Source of the DNA: Nitrososphaerota archaeon
GTDB lineage: Archaea > Thermoproteota > Nitrososphaeria > Nitrososphaerales > Nitrosopumilaceae
Assembly: GCA_028867785.1 (NCBI GenBank)
Contig: JAGWFS010000007.1
Span: 22,635-86,634, forward strand
DNA: 64,000 bases
Reading direction: 5' to 3'
Part shown: positions 15,666 to 24,675 of the stretch, one piece after another
How positions within the stretch are numbered: the stretch's first letter is position 1
Layout of the letters: each line of letters starts with the position of its first letter
Notes under the pieces: generated by a model
Database searches by the model: none
Told to the model about the DNA's origin: nothing
The model's input: only the letters and a program-made list of their open reading frames with translations
Made by a program: the position numbers and the translations under genes

Positions 15666-16379
15666 CTACTTTAGCTTATTTCCACAGCTTTCGCAGAATT
15701 TTGAGCCCGTGCTGTTTGCGCTTCCGCACCTGGAACATTTAGAGTCATCGCTTATCTGCCCACCTAGAAGAACAATCTCGCCTACCTTCCTTATCTCTTC
15801 CCACTTTATTGTAGAACTTGTGCCGTCATTTTTTGTTATCACAAGAATGATGCCAGACTGTCCCGGCTGGATGCCGATCTCCTTTACAACTCCAACTCTT
15901 CTTGCCTCGGAATCATATACTGAAAGTCCCGTGACAGAGCTGAATGTCTTTACGCCAGAGTTTTCTTGCGTTTGAAATGACTGAGCGGGTTGGGGACTTG
16001 ACTGGGCAGCATATGCTGCCTGAGCCTCTGGTCTTGCAGGCCCGACATCTGCCTTTTCATCTGGCTTGCTAAAGTTTCGATATTCTGCAAGGACCGATCC
16101 ACAGGTGGTGCACAGGTACTGGCCCTTTTCCAAAAGAACCAAGTTTTCTGCCACCACTTCATTTGGGGCCTCATAGTCTATTCTAGGGCTTCCCTCGTAT
16201 TCCTTCTCGCATGTATTGCAGTAATATTTTGAAATTTTTTCCGAGTCTAGGCGGCCAATTGGCGCCAAAAACAGATCAGGCCCACCAAGGTTTCCCTTCC
16301 TCTGCTGCTCGTCGTCAACAGTTGCCATGACGTATCCTCCAGATCCTCTAAGTTTCTTCAAGCGCAGTTCACTGCTCAT
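15666..16379 (-). CDS. Zinc-ribbon protein with PRC-barrel domain
   Basis: 237 residues (an internal ATG 17 codons in, at MATVDDE, could be the true start). An N-terminal zinc ribbon CNTC ... CTTC (about 54-95), a flexible Ala/Gln/Pro linker, a PRC-barrel-like domain (SSVTGLSVYDSEARRVGVVKE, about 135-200), and a C-terminal double-Cys ribbon CSRCG ... CESCG. PRC barrels bind RNA or protein partners; the combination suggests an adaptor in RNA or ribosome-associated processes, but this is inference. Related zinc-ribbon proteins lie at 18329 and 18850. Confidence 0.8.
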   Translation of the reverse strand: MSSELRLKKLRGSGGYVMATVDDEQQRKGNLGGPDLFLAPIGRLDSEKISKYYCNTCEKEYEGSPRIDYEAPNEVVAENLVLLEKGQYLCTTCGSVLAEYRNFSKPDEKADVGPARPEAQAAYAAQSSPQPAQSFQTQENSGVKTFSSVTGLSVYDSEARRVGVVKEIGIQPGQSGIILVITKNDGTSSTIKWEEIRKVGEIVLLGGQISDDSKCSRCGSANSTGSKFCESCGNKLK

Positions 16380-16545
16380 GTTTCTAGTCTACAAAAAAGT
16401 CATTTAAGTATGTATATGACATCAACTAGTCAAATCTATAACACGTGCCGCACTGGCAGATTGCACAATTTTAAAAAATTATGCACTTTTTTTCAATAAT
16501 TTGGAAAGAGTTAATAGAGCCAGCTTGTAAGCTTAAACAAAAATA

Positions 16546-16602
16546 ATGACGGAAATGTACCAAAACACTTCTCTGTCATTTCCAAAAAAAGATGATGATT
16601 AA
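16546..16602 (+). CDS. Possible 18-codon leader ORF before the DEAD-box helicase
   Basis: ATG at 16546 to TAA at 16600-16602, three nt before the helicase TTG. Its last codons (GAT GAT GAT) double as a Shine-Dalgarno-like stretch for the helicase. Its DNA also contains an inverted repeat GGAAATG/CATTTCC (16551-16557 and about 16577-16583). It may be a regulatory leader rather than a functional peptide. Confidence 0.35.
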   Translation: MTEMYQNTSLSFPKKDDD

Positions 16603-16605
16603 AAG

Positions 16606-17889
16606 TTGACAAAATTTGAAGAACTAGGGATAAAGAATCCTATACTCACAGCACTAAGCGAGATCCATTTTGAAGAGCCGTTTCCAATCCAGGCTGCAGC
16701 GATTCCTGTACTATTGTCAGGACAAGATGTAATAGGACAGGCCCATACCGGAACTGGCAAGACAGCCGCCTTTTCACTTCCAATCATACAGACAATTGTG
16801 CCAAAAGGTGGCATACAGGCAATCATACTTGCGCCAACAAGGGAGCTTGCAGTGCAGATAACAGGAGAGATTCAAAGATTTTCAAGACATTCGGGAATTC
16901 GATATGTGACAATCTATGGAGGGCAGAGCATCAATGTACAGTTCGGCGAGCTGGAAAGGGGAGTCGAGATTGTTGTTGCAACACCAGGAAGACTCATCGA
17001 CCACATAAAGCGAGGATCTGTAAGACTCAACAATGTCAAGTATGTCATACTTGACGAGGCAGATACAATGCTTGATATGGGATTCATTGACGACATACGA
17101 TTCATCCTGGATCTTGTTCCAAAGCAGCACATTACAGCATTGTTTTCTGCTACAATGCCGCCGGAGATTCTCATGCTTGCAGAAAAGTACATGAAAAGCC
17201 CGCAAAGAATCTTCATCGACGCAGACGACCTCAGCGGAGAGGGAATAGAACAGGCATTTTTGGTAATAAAGGACAGGGAAAAGACGGACTATCTTTTGAG
17301 ATTCATCAAAGAGAACAAGGCAGGACAGACAATCGTATTCTGTTCGACAAAGGACAGGACAAGGCGGGTGGCACACGAGCTTGAAAAGGCAAGCAAGCTC
17401 ACAGTCGTCTCGATTCAGGGAGACATGTCGCAATTTAGACGCGACAAGGCCATGTACATGTTCAGAAAAGGAAAGGCAGACATTCTTGTTGCAACCGACG
17501 TTGCAGCAAGGGGGATAGACGTACCCGAAGTGGCACTTGTCATAAACTATGACGTGCCAAGCCGAGACATGGTGTATTTCCATAGAATTGGACGTACTGC
17601 AAGGGCAGGGGCAAAGGGCAGGGCAATCACGCTAGTATCGTATTCTTCGATTGGCGATTTCAAGGCAATCTCGAGCCAAACCAAGGTTGCCATGCGCGAT
17701 CTAAACAAGGAGCTTGGGATAGAAGTAAAGATCCCAGATCCGCTGAAAAGAGAGATGCCGCAAAGGAGAGGATACGGCGGCAGATCTCAGAGCTGGGGAA
17801 GAAGACGTGACGACAGGAGAGGGGACGGAAGGCGAAGATATGGCAACGATGGCGGCAGAAACTATTACGGCCTGAAAAGTCGCTGGTAA
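16606..17889 (+). CDS. DEAD-box ATP-dependent RNA helicase
   Basis: 427 residues, TTG start. All DEAD-box motifs are present: Q motif (PFPIQAAAIP), I (AHTGTGKT), Ia (PTRELA), Ib (TPGR), II (DEAD), III (SAT), V (ATDVAARGID), VI (HRIGRTARAG). A C-terminal Arg/Gly-rich tail of about 50 residues (RRGYGGRSQSWGRRRDD) likely binds RNA. Typical roles are ribosome assembly and unwinding of structured RNA at low temperature. A leader ORF and hairpin-like repeat precede it. The Arg/Gly-rich tail is unusual for archaeal CsdA/DeaD-type proteins, which are commonly shorter. Confidence 0.93.
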   Translation: MTKFEELGIKNPILTALSEIHFEEPFPIQAAAIPVLLSGQDVIGQAHTGTGKTAAFSLPIIQTIVPKGGIQAIILAPTRELAVQITGEIQRFSRHSGIRYVTIYGGQSINVQFGELERGVEIVVATPGRLIDHIKRGSVRLNNVKYVILDEADTMLDMGFIDDIRFILDLVPKQHITALFSATMPPEILMLAEKYMKSPQRIFIDADDLSGEGIEQAFLVIKDREKTDYLLRFIKENKAGQTIVFCSTKDRTRRVAHELEKASKLTVVSIQGDMSQFRRDKAMYMFRKGKADILVATDVAARGIDVPEVALVINYDVPSRDMVYFHRIGRTARAGAKGRAITLVSYSSIGDFKAISSQTKVAMRDLNKELGIEVKIPDPLKREMPQRRGYGGRSQSWGRRRDDRRGDGRRRYGNDGGRNYYGLKSRW

Positions 17890-17932
17890 AAAAGCGTTCA
17901 ATATATTTAGGGATACCACTCATTTATCAAGC

Positions 17933-18265
17933 ATGGATAAAGCAAAACCTGTTAACCAGCAAAACTGGGACAACGAAGTAATAAACTCTCAAATCCCGGT
18001 GTTTGTAGATTTTTGGGCCGAATGGTGCGGTCCATGCAGAATGGTCGGTCCTGTTGTCGAAGAACTTGCAGGTGAATATGCAGGAAAGGTCAACTTTGTG
18101 AAGGTAAACGTTGACGAGAACAACGAACTTGCATCAAAGTATAACGTGTTTAGCATACCGACACTTGCCCTGTTCAACAAGGGACAGATAGTTGCACAAC
18201 AGGTGGGAGCCGCGTCAAAGTCTTCATACAAGGGAATGATAGACCGGGCTCTTGAAAAGGCCTAG
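17933..18265 (+). CDS. trxA: Thioredoxin
   Basis: 110 residues with the WAEWCGPCRM redox motif (about Cys 34 and 37), the cis-Pro strand FSIPTLALF and a typical length for a single-domain thioredoxin. It reduces protein disulfides in the cytosol. A TATA-like ATATATTTAG lies about 30 nt upstream (17899-17908). A second thioredoxin with an N-terminal extension is at 32525. Confidence 0.93.
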   Translation: MDKAKPVNQQNWDNEVINSQIPVFVDFWAEWCGPCRMVGPVVEELAGEYAGKVNFVKVNVDENNELASKYNVFSIPTLALFNKGQIVAQQVGAASKSSYKGMIDRALEKA

Positions 18266-18328
18266 AAACAAAACCTTACCTATCTTTTTTCGCTCTAAAA
18301 TAAATACAGGTCAGAGTGAACAGTTTCC

Positions 18329-18853
18329 ATGTCGTTTGGCGGCGAAGTAGACACTCTTACTCTGTTATTTGACAAGCTACAAAACTTACTCAATGATACA
18401 CAAGGATACTACGAGTCATTCCTTGACGCAAACGGCATGTACAAGCAAGGAAAGCTGTCCGACAAGGAATTTTTCGAAAAACTTGGAGATTATGTTGTTG
18501 CTTATTCCACCCTAGAGTTTCTCTCAGTCAAGGTAATCTTTGAGCTAAAAAAAGCCCTTGGCAAGTCAGCCATAGGACAGGCAAGTCCATCAGGTGGCGG
18601 CACCATGCCAAGCGGAATGAGCTTCGGAGGGCAGCAGGCCTCTCATGTCACTGCGGCAACACTGCCGGGAGCGGGACGACCACCGTCTGTCATATCTGCA
18701 GCATCTGCATTTTCAACGCCGGGAGTTTTGCCGACACCAGACCCTGCACTCCTGCCAAAAGGTTCGCCCCAGTCAGGTCCGGTATGCAGTTCCTGCGGCG
18801 CGCCTGCCAAGACAACATCAAAGTTTTGCACCAAGTGTGGAAATAAAATCTAG
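18329..18853 (+). CDS. Protein with C-terminal zinc ribbon, unknown function
   Basis: 174 residues: an alpha-helical N-terminal domain (about 1-85), a Gly/Pro/Ser-rich flexible linker (about 88-145), and a C-terminal ribbon CSSCGAPAKTTSKFCTKCG of the ribosomal-protein/YHYH-like 'CxxCG' type. The stop overlaps that of the convergent gene at 18850, whose own C-terminus is a similar ribbon. Probably an adaptor protein; no catalytic motif. Confidence 0.78.
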   Translation: MSFGGEVDTLTLLFDKLQNLLNDTQGYYESFLDANGMYKQGKLSDKEFFEKLGDYVVAYSTLEFLSVKVIFELKKALGKSAIGQASPSGGGTMPSGMSFGGQQASHVTAATLPGAGRPPSVISAASAFSTPGVLPTPDPALLPKGSPQSGPVCSSCGAPAKTTSKFCTKCGNKI

Positions 18854-19221
18854 TCCTGAGTCGCGCCACATTCCGTACAAAATCTGGCACTAGCAGAAAG
18901 TTTTGTACCGCATTCAGAACAGAATTTTGAGCTGGAACCAACCTCTGAACCGACATTTCCGTAAAGGCTATCCCCAATGGTTTTCACGGCACCTGTGGGG
19001 ACAAACTTGTCATCGTCTACAATGTCTACCGGCGCAAAGTCCTTTTCTTCTACAAAAACCATGATTCTTGGCATCTGCTGTCCGGGGTTTTTTGTGTCTG
19101 GCACCATGTCGCCAAGCCAGAAAGCAAATCTCATAAGGGTAAGCTCCGGTGTGGAAAAAGTCAGCGTGTGATTTGACATATAATCTTCCGCTGCAGTCTT
19201 TCCGTTGAATACCTTCATCAT
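18850..19221 (-). CDS. Protein with C-terminal zinc ribbon, unknown function
   Basis: 123 residues. A compact N-terminal alpha/beta domain (about 1-90) is followed by the ribbon KFCSECGTKLSASARFCTECG. The gene is convergent with 18329-18853, sharing 4 bp at the stops, so the two homologous ribbon ends face each other as an imperfect inverted repeat. The paired ribbons may reflect a local duplication with inversion of the 3' end. Function unknown. Confidence 0.75.
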   Translation of the reverse strand: MMKVFNGKTAAEDYMSNHTLTFSTPELTLMRFAFWLGDMVPDTKNPGQQMPRIMVFVEEKDFAPVDIVDDDKFVPTGAVKTIGDSLYGNVGSEVGSSSKFCSECGTKLSASARFCTECGATQD

Positions 19222-19233
19222 TTGAACTGGTTA

Positions 19234-19362
19234 TCATGGATGTATATTGTTTTTTGTGTTGCCCGGTACCTGTTTTCTGCACTTGGGGCATCTTGGGCCA
19301 TAGTCACGGTTGACACTTACTATGATCTTCTTGCAGCCAAGACAATAGTAATAGTTGGTCAT
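19234..19362 (-). CDS. 42-residue zinc-ribbon protein
   Basis: Small gene from ATG 19362 to TGA 19234, upstream of and in line with the ribbon protein at 18850, 12 bp apart. Product has C7-x2-C10 and C25-x2-C28 (YCLGCKKI ... RCPKCRKQ), a minimal zinc ribbon similar to those in ribosomal or transcription proteins. It would be missed at a 60-codon cutoff. Unknown role; probably in the same operon as its neighbour. Confidence 0.65.
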   Translation of the reverse strand: MTNYYYCLGCKKIIVSVNRDYGPRCPKCRKQVPGNTKNNIHP

Positions 19363-19452
19363 CTAAACCCAAGATAGGCGCATATCGTATGTAAGTCAAT
19401 CTACACATTCGCATTTTTATAATCGATCTTACTATGCACATCTGAAATAAAA

Positions 19453-20946
19453 TTGAAAGAAAACCGGGAACGAATCTCAGAATCAAATCATGGCAATTCT
19501 CAGGCAGCCGTATCATCTTCTGCCTGGATTACGCTGGCCATCATAAGCTCTCTTGCCCTTGTCACAATGTATGGCGAGACAATGGTCCTGCCTGCAATAC
19601 CTGATTTTATAAAAGATTTTGGAATCTCATATGACGCCTCTTCTTGGATACTCTCTTCATATCTTATCTCAGGGGCAGTCATGACTCCGATAGCAGGCAA
19701 GCTTTCTGATGTTTACGGAAAAAAGCGGGTGCTTTTGGTCGTAATGATGATCTATTCTGCTGGTATGCTGGCTGGAGGGTTTTCAAACACATTTTCCTTC
19801 ATGTTGTCGGCAAGGATTGCCCAGGGAGTGGGAATATCGATGTTTCCAATCGCCTTTGGAATTGTACGAGACGTCTTTCCTGCTGAAAAGCTTGCAGTAG
19901 CCCAGGGCATATTTACTTCAACGTTTTTTGGGGGTGCCGTAGTGGGGCTGCTTGCAGGTGCAAAGATAATCCTAGATCACGGATGGCATTACACATTCTT
20001 CTCCGTATTTCCAATTGCGATAGGATTGGCTCTAGTAATGGCAAAATTCATCCGCGTCAAAAAAACTGACGAGCAGGAAAACAACATACAATCAACTAGA
20101 ATCGATGTAAAGGGTGCCGCTGCATTGTCTGTCACAATAATTCTGTTCCTTATGGGACTGTCTTATCTGCAGGATCTTCATTCTGGAAACCTGATCTCGC
20201 TGGTATTTTTTGCAGCGTCTGCATTATCAGTGGTGATTTTTGTGTTACTTGAGAAGAGAATTACGCATCCTTTAATTGATCTCAAACTTCTTGCCAACAA
20301 GGTACTCCTGCCGTCAAACATCATACTGATGACAGTTGGGATATCGACATTCATGGTATACCAAACAATTCCAATACTTGTACGCAGTCCCCAACCGCTT
20401 GGTTTTGGCGGAGACCCGGTAACAATAGCAAACGTCCAACTACCGTTCATGATTGTATCACTTGTGGTCTCTGCAGCGTCGGGATTTTTTGTATCAAGGG
20501 TGGGAAATTTCAGGCTAACTGCCCTTGGGACAATAATCTGCACGATTGGATTCTTTAGCATTCTGGCGTTCCATTCGACCGAACTCATGATATCTCTTAC
20601 ACTTGCAATAATTTCCGTGGGATTGTCATTTTCGTTTGTAGGCGGCTTTAACATCATCCTAGTGTCGTCTCCGCAAAAGGTGGAGGGAATCTCGCTTGGC
20701 ATGACAGTTCTTTTGGTACTGGTAGGACAGTCACTTGGGCCTTCCCTTGCAGGCATGTACCAGCAAATGCACCAAAGTACAATATATGGCATGTCTGGCA
20801 GCTTTCCCGCAGCACAATCTTATGACGAGATATTTCTAACTGCCTCACTTATCTCAGTGCTTTCAGTCATACTTGTGGCAGTGCTGAAAAAATCAAAGCA
20901 GACGAAAGAACATCCGACATCAAGCCTGACTCAGAACGATAACTGA
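19453..20946 (+). CDS. MFS transporter of the multidrug (DHA2-like) class
   Basis: 497 residues, TTG start at 19453, 30 nt after a TTTTTATAA TATA element. About 14 hydrophobic segments and the motif A loop GKLSDVYGKKRVLL after helix 2, with the motif C-like glycine run in helix 5 (GGAVVGLLAGAKIILDHGW). These are the marks of 14-helix drug/H+ antiporters. Exports toxic or signalling compounds using the proton gradient; the real substrate cannot be read from sequence. Stands alone. Confidence 0.88.
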   Translation: MKENRERISESNHGNSQAAVSSSAWITLAIISSLALVTMYGETMVLPAIPDFIKDFGISYDASSWILSSYLISGAVMTPIAGKLSDVYGKKRVLLVVMMIYSAGMLAGGFSNTFSFMLSARIAQGVGISMFPIAFGIVRDVFPAEKLAVAQGIFTSTFFGGAVVGLLAGAKIILDHGWHYTFFSVFPIAIGLALVMAKFIRVKKTDEQENNIQSTRIDVKGAAALSVTIILFLMGLSYLQDLHSGNLISLVFFAASALSVVIFVLLEKRITHPLIDLKLLANKVLLPSNIILMTVGISTFMVYQTIPILVRSPQPLGFGGDPVTIANVQLPFMIVSLVVSAASGFFVSRVGNFRLTALGTIICTIGFFSILAFHSTELMISLTLAIISVGLSFSFVGGFNIILVSSPQKVEGISLGMTVLLVLVGQSLGPSLAGMYQQMHQSTIYGMSGSFPAAQSYDEIFLTASLISVLSVILVAVLKKSKQTKEHPTSSLTQNDN

Positions 20947-21048
20947 GAAGATAATCAAAAATAAATGCTAATTGTCAAATATCAGTTTGATACATTGCAG
21001 GATTATGCCGTCTCAGGTAACTTAATTTTTAAGATAGAATATTATTAA

Positions 21049-21885
21049 ATGTTGGAAGAGACTCTCAAACATTTTTGCGCCGGGGCAATCTGTGCCGTTA
21101 TGCTGCTTGGAATGTCATCTATTGTCAGTGGCCAGCAGTTCCACATTCCTTCCTGGGTTAAAAATAACGCAAAATGGTGGTACGAAGGAAAAATCGGGAA
21201 TCCTGATTTTGTAAAAGGCATCCAGTATCTCATACAGAATGACATCATGACAGTGCCACCAGTAAGCCCTACAATTGCAAAGGAAGACATGGTGCCAATC
21301 TGGGTAAAAAACGATGCCGGCTGGTGGGCAAACGGGACAATCTCTGACAGTGATTTTGTAAAAGGAATCCAGTATCTGATCTACTCGGGTGTAATCCACA
21401 TTGAAATTGTACCGAATTCCACAACTGCCAATCCAGAGTCACAGTGTTATAGTCTTGCGACACCGGCAGACAAGGAGACATGTTTGCAACAAATTGAATA
21501 TGAGAACAGGATGAGGAACTCAATTGCATCATCCACTCCGTATGCCATAGGCCCAGTCACATTCTATTATGCGGGAAGTGAACTGCTGCCAGCTGATGAT
21601 GGCAAGTCCATACTGACCATTCATTTCGTGGTCAAAGACAATGCCGGTCAGGAAATAACAATGTCATGCCAGAATCAGAATTCTTGTGATTATGCACTGA
21701 GTGACGGAGGAAACGAGATTCCATATGCGACCAACACACTGGTCTATGGTAGCCTCACCTTGTCACCAGATACACCAAAATTTGTGGATTGGACCTTCTA
21801 CGACGTAATTGATACTGCAAAGCATTACTCTTTCCTTGTAAAAGAACCGTGGGGCACAGGTTCCATACCGATAAAGATCCAGTGA
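21049..21885 (+). CDS. Secreted protein with two WVKNN-type repeats
   Basis: 278 residues. A signal peptide (ICAVMLLGMSSIVSG) precedes two copies of a roughly 45-residue unit: IPSWVKNNAKWWYEGKI.. DFVKGIQYLI and IPIWVKNDAGWWANGTI.. DFVKGIQYLI. This unit is very common in secreted thaumarchaeal proteins, often with other exported domains; its function is unknown. The C-terminal 140 residues form a beta-rich domain with paired Cys (CYSLATPADKETC and MSCQNQNSC) like DUF4352/telobox-type exported lipoprotein domains. Not anchored by a C-terminal helix. Confidence 0.82.
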   Translation: MLEETLKHFCAGAICAVMLLGMSSIVSGQQFHIPSWVKNNAKWWYEGKIGNPDFVKGIQYLIQNDIMTVPPVSPTIAKEDMVPIWVKNDAGWWANGTISDSDFVKGIQYLIYSGVIHIEIVPNSTTANPESQCYSLATPADKETCLQQIEYENRMRNSIASSTPYAIGPVTFYYAGSELLPADDGKSILTIHFVVKDNAGQEITMSCQNQNSCDYALSDGGNEIPYATNTLVYGSLTLSPDTPKFVDWTFYDVIDTAKHYSFLVKEPWGTGSIPIKIQ

Positions 21886-22003
21886 TTTTTGATCCTCTTA
21901 AGGTACTAGGGGTTGAATTGTACTTCTTGTGATTTTTCTGACTGGGGAATACATAGATTATGCATCACACAAACGAGTCAGTATCATTGAGTTCTGCGCG
22001 CAG

Positions 22004-22360
22004 TCATGCATGTTTTATCTTGTTTAGATGGACGTAGCCAAGAACAATTGCCAATACTGCAATCATGGACATCATGACTCCTGCCTTTTCATAGAGTAAA
22101 ATCCACCCAACGCCGATTGCAAGCATAACAGCAGACCAGGCGAAATGGTATCCATAATCTCGTTCCACGACGTGCCTCCTCTTGTTTATTCCAAGCGCGG
22201 TAGCGTATGCCGAGACTGGAATTAGAAACAATGGTGCTGCCAGTACAATTGGTATGATATCCAACTGCAGCAGGGCAATGACTCCGATGGCATCAAGTAT
22301 TATTACAGTAGCGGCAGTTGTAGAACCCGATATCTTGCGTGTTTGGACGCTGGCCAACAA
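22004..22360 (-). CDS. Small multi-pass membrane protein
   Basis: 118 residues with four hydrophobic segments: about 17-35, 37-55, 70-88 and 90-110. The loop between helices 2 and 3 is basic (GINKRRHVVERDYG). No family recognised. The start lies about 110 bp from tRNA-Ala on the same strand. Confidence 0.7.
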   Translation of the reverse strand: MLASVQTRKISGSTTAATVIILDAIGVIALLQLDIIPIVLAAPLFLIPVSAYATALGINKRRHVVERDYGYHFAWSAVMLAIGVGWILLYEKAGVMMSMIAVLAIVLGYVHLNKIKHA

Positions 22361-22468
22361 AGATGATTAGCTCATCCTTTGATATAAAGCAGGAGTTACA
22401 CAGTTGAATCTTACAATGCTGTCCAAGGCATTATTTGTCATTTTTAGTTCCAAACCGTAATGTAGGAA

Positions 22469-22541
22469 TGGACCGAGGGGGATTTGAACCCCCGACATCC
22501 GCGTTGCGAACGCGGCATCACTACCACTAGACTACCGGCCC
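22469..22541 (-). tRNA. tRNA-Ala (anticodon CGC)
   Basis: Cloverleaf folds on the minus strand: acceptor GGGCCGG/TCGGTCC with the alanine identity pair G3:U70, anticodon stem CCGCG/CGCGG around loop TTCGCAA, T arm GGGGG-TTCAAAT-CCCCC, discriminator A. No intron; CCA is not encoded. Confidence 0.95.
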
Positions 22542-22602
22542 CTTTTGTTATCAAGAATAGTATCTGCTTTTATTCATTTACTCAAAGAATAATACTGGGA
22601 TT

Positions 22603-24009
22603 TTGGCAAAGTTTACGATGACTTTTGACGCAGTAATTCTTGACTCACACGTTGTTCTGCCAACCGGGATTGTCGATAAAAATATTGTAATTGATCAGGG
22701 AAAAATAGTCAAACTGACAAGTGACATTCCACAGTGCGACAGCAAAATTAATGCACGCGGGCTTGTTGCACTGCCTGGAATAATTGATCCGCACGTGCAC
22801 TATGGCGTATATTCACCAATCGAGCAGGCTGCTGTGACCGAATCCAAAGTTGCAGCGGTGGGGGGAATAACAACCATGATGAGGATGCTGCGCATGGGAG
22901 GATCCTACAGAAAAAATCTGGATTCGCACCTTTCTGAAAGTGCCAAGTCTCATTATGTGGATTACACAATCCACGCATCAATCTTGCATGAAAGCCAAAT
23001 TGACGAGATGGAGTTTTGTATGAAAAAAGGAATCACGTCATTCAAATTGTACATGAATCTCGGAGACGAGGTAGGGCATGTCTATATGGACATGGTGCCG
23101 GGAAAAAATCTGCTTGTAGAAGACAAAGTGGAAATAAGTTCAAAAATTGTCGAGCGTGTAATTGAAAAGGCATCAGCGCTTGGCTGTAATGTGCTTGTCC
23201 ATGCTGAAGACTATCAGATGTGCTCCTGCGGCATACGCGAGGCAAGAGAGAAGAACAAGAACGGCCTTGGTGCGTGGTCTGAGAGCAGGCCTGCAGAATC
23301 AGAGGTAAAATCAATCATCACTGCATCTGAGATGGCAAGAAAGGCAGGATGCACCATCTATTTTGTGCATATTGGTTCCCAGACTGCAATGGATGCAATA
23401 CTGAAAGAAAGAAAGAATGGCACCAAGATTTTTGTGGAGACCTGTCCGCATTATCTGACACTCTCGCACGAATCCCAGCAGGGGTATCTTGCCAAAGTAA
23501 TGCCTCCAATCAGGTCATCAAAGGACACCGAAAGGATCTGGAGAGAGATGCAAGGAAACACGATAGATACAATTGGCACAGACCATGTGGCAAACCAACT
23601 CAGGCTCAAGATTGGCGGAAATACCGTCTGGGACGCTCTTGCTGGATTCCCAGGAATGGGAACCATGCTGCCGATTCTGCTAAGCGAAGGAGTAAACAGG
23701 GGAAAAATCACGCTGCCGCAGCTTTCAAACCTTACCAGCCTGAATGCCGCAAAAATATTTGGAATGTATCCGAAAAAAGGCATCATCCAAAAGGATTCCG
23801 ATGCAGATCTAGTGCTTGCAGACCTCAAGGCTGAAAAAAAGGCAAGCGCCGAGCTCCTAGGGGGATTCTCTGATTATACCGTGTACGAGGGATGGACACT
23901 GAAGGGCTGGCCTGTCAAGACTCTGGTCAGAGGAACCATGATTGCAGAGGATTTCAAAGTGGTTGGAAATCCAGGGTTTGGCAAGTTTATTCCAAGGCCG
24001 ACATCATAG
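22603..24009 (+). CDS. Dihydroorotase / hydantoinase-type cyclic amidohydrolase
   Basis: 468 residues, TTG start. Metal ligands of the amidohydrolase barrel are visible: DPHVHYG (HxH), the carboxylated-Lys-like SFKLYMN (K about 147), HAEDY, FVHIGS and GTDHV with the final Asp. The SFK(L/V)YM context and length resemble dihydropyrimidinase/hydantoinase and class-I dihydroorotase about equally. In pyrimidine synthesis it would close carbamoyl-aspartate to dihydroorotate; as the only such enzyme in the window, dihydroorotase is the more useful guess. Convergent with RpiA, overlapping its end by 6 bp. Confidence 0.82.
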   Translation: MAKFTMTFDAVILDSHVVLPTGIVDKNIVIDQGKIVKLTSDIPQCDSKINARGLVALPGIIDPHVHYGVYSPIEQAAVTESKVAAVGGITTMMRMLRMGGSYRKNLDSHLSESAKSHYVDYTIHASILHESQIDEMEFCMKKGITSFKLYMNLGDEVGHVYMDMVPGKNLLVEDKVEISSKIVERVIEKASALGCNVLVHAEDYQMCSCGIREAREKNKNGLGAWSESRPAESEVKSIITASEMARKAGCTIYFVHIGSQTAMDAILKERKNGTKIFVETCPHYLTLSHESQQGYLAKVMPPIRSSKDTERIWREMQGNTIDTIGTDHVANQLRLKIGGNTVWDALAGFPGMGTMLPILLSEGVNRGKITLPQLSNLTSLNAAKIFGMYPKKGIIQKDSDADLVLADLKAEKKASAELLGGFSDYTVYEGWTLKGWPVKTLVRGTMIAEDFKVVGNPGFGKFIPRPTS

Positions 24010-24675
24010 AATCTCAAACCTGCCGTTCTTTCTTGTCTTGTAGATTACATCAGGTTTTGAAAATATTCCGACTTCCATGACTCCGGGGATTTCTATTATT
24101 TTTGTTGCAAGCGACTTGGGATCTGAAATCTTGCCAAACTCGCAGTCAAGTATTATGTTGCCGTTTTCTGTCACAAACGGATATCCCCTGTCAAGCAGTC
24201 GTATGTGTGGCTTGCCTCCAAGTTTTCTAATCTTTATTGCAGTCGTGTTTCTTGCAAACAGGTGTACCTCAACTGGTACGCTTCGGTCGAGTTTTTTTAC
24301 AAATTTTGTCTCGTCTGCAATTATCACAGTTTTTTTTGCCATGCTGATGAGGATTTTTTCCCGGAGCAGAGCCCCTCCGCCGCCCTTGATCATGTTTCCT
24401 TTAGTGTCGATTTGGTCTGCTCCGTCAAAGACCAAGTCGACGTGATCTATCTGATCTGGTTCTATGATTGGTATGCCGCCTTTTTCTGCCTCCATTTTTA
24501 TTTGCAGGGATGTGGGTATGGCCTTGACAGAAAAATTGCTCTTCCTCAAGTGTGTTGATAATAATCTGACAATTGCAGTTGCCGCCCTGCCGCTGCCAAG
24601 GCCGACGACATAATTGTTCTTGACCATCTTTAGCACTTGAGGCGACAATGCCTTTATGGCATCATCCACTGTCAA
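24004..24675 (-). CDS. rpiA: Ribose-5-phosphate isomerase A
   Basis: 223 residues with RpiA hallmarks: GLGSGRAATAIVRLL (phosphate loop), VFDGADQID with the catalytic Asp pair, and KGGGGALLREKI with the catalytic region. Interconverts ribulose-5-P and ribose-5-P, feeding nucleotide synthesis. It follows the coiled-coil gene at 24676 with no gap and belongs to the Sm-L37e transcription unit. Confidence 0.95.
   Translation of the reverse strand: MTVDDAIKALSPQVLKMVKNNYVVGLGSGRAATAIVRLLSTHLRKSNFSVKAIPTSLQIKMEAEKGGIPIIEPDQIDHVDLVFDGADQIDTKGNMIKGGGGALLREKILISMAKKTVIIADETKFVKKLDRSVPVEVHLFARNTTAIKIRKLGGKPHIRLLDRGYPFVTENGNIILDCEFGKISDPKSLATKIIEIPGVMEVGIFSKPDVIYKTRKNGRFEIL

Noticed and set aside
16882..17583. 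233-codon minus frame inside the DEAD-box helicase
   Set aside because: Rich in Cys/His/Tyr as expected for an antisense shadow; the helicase frame has all motifs.
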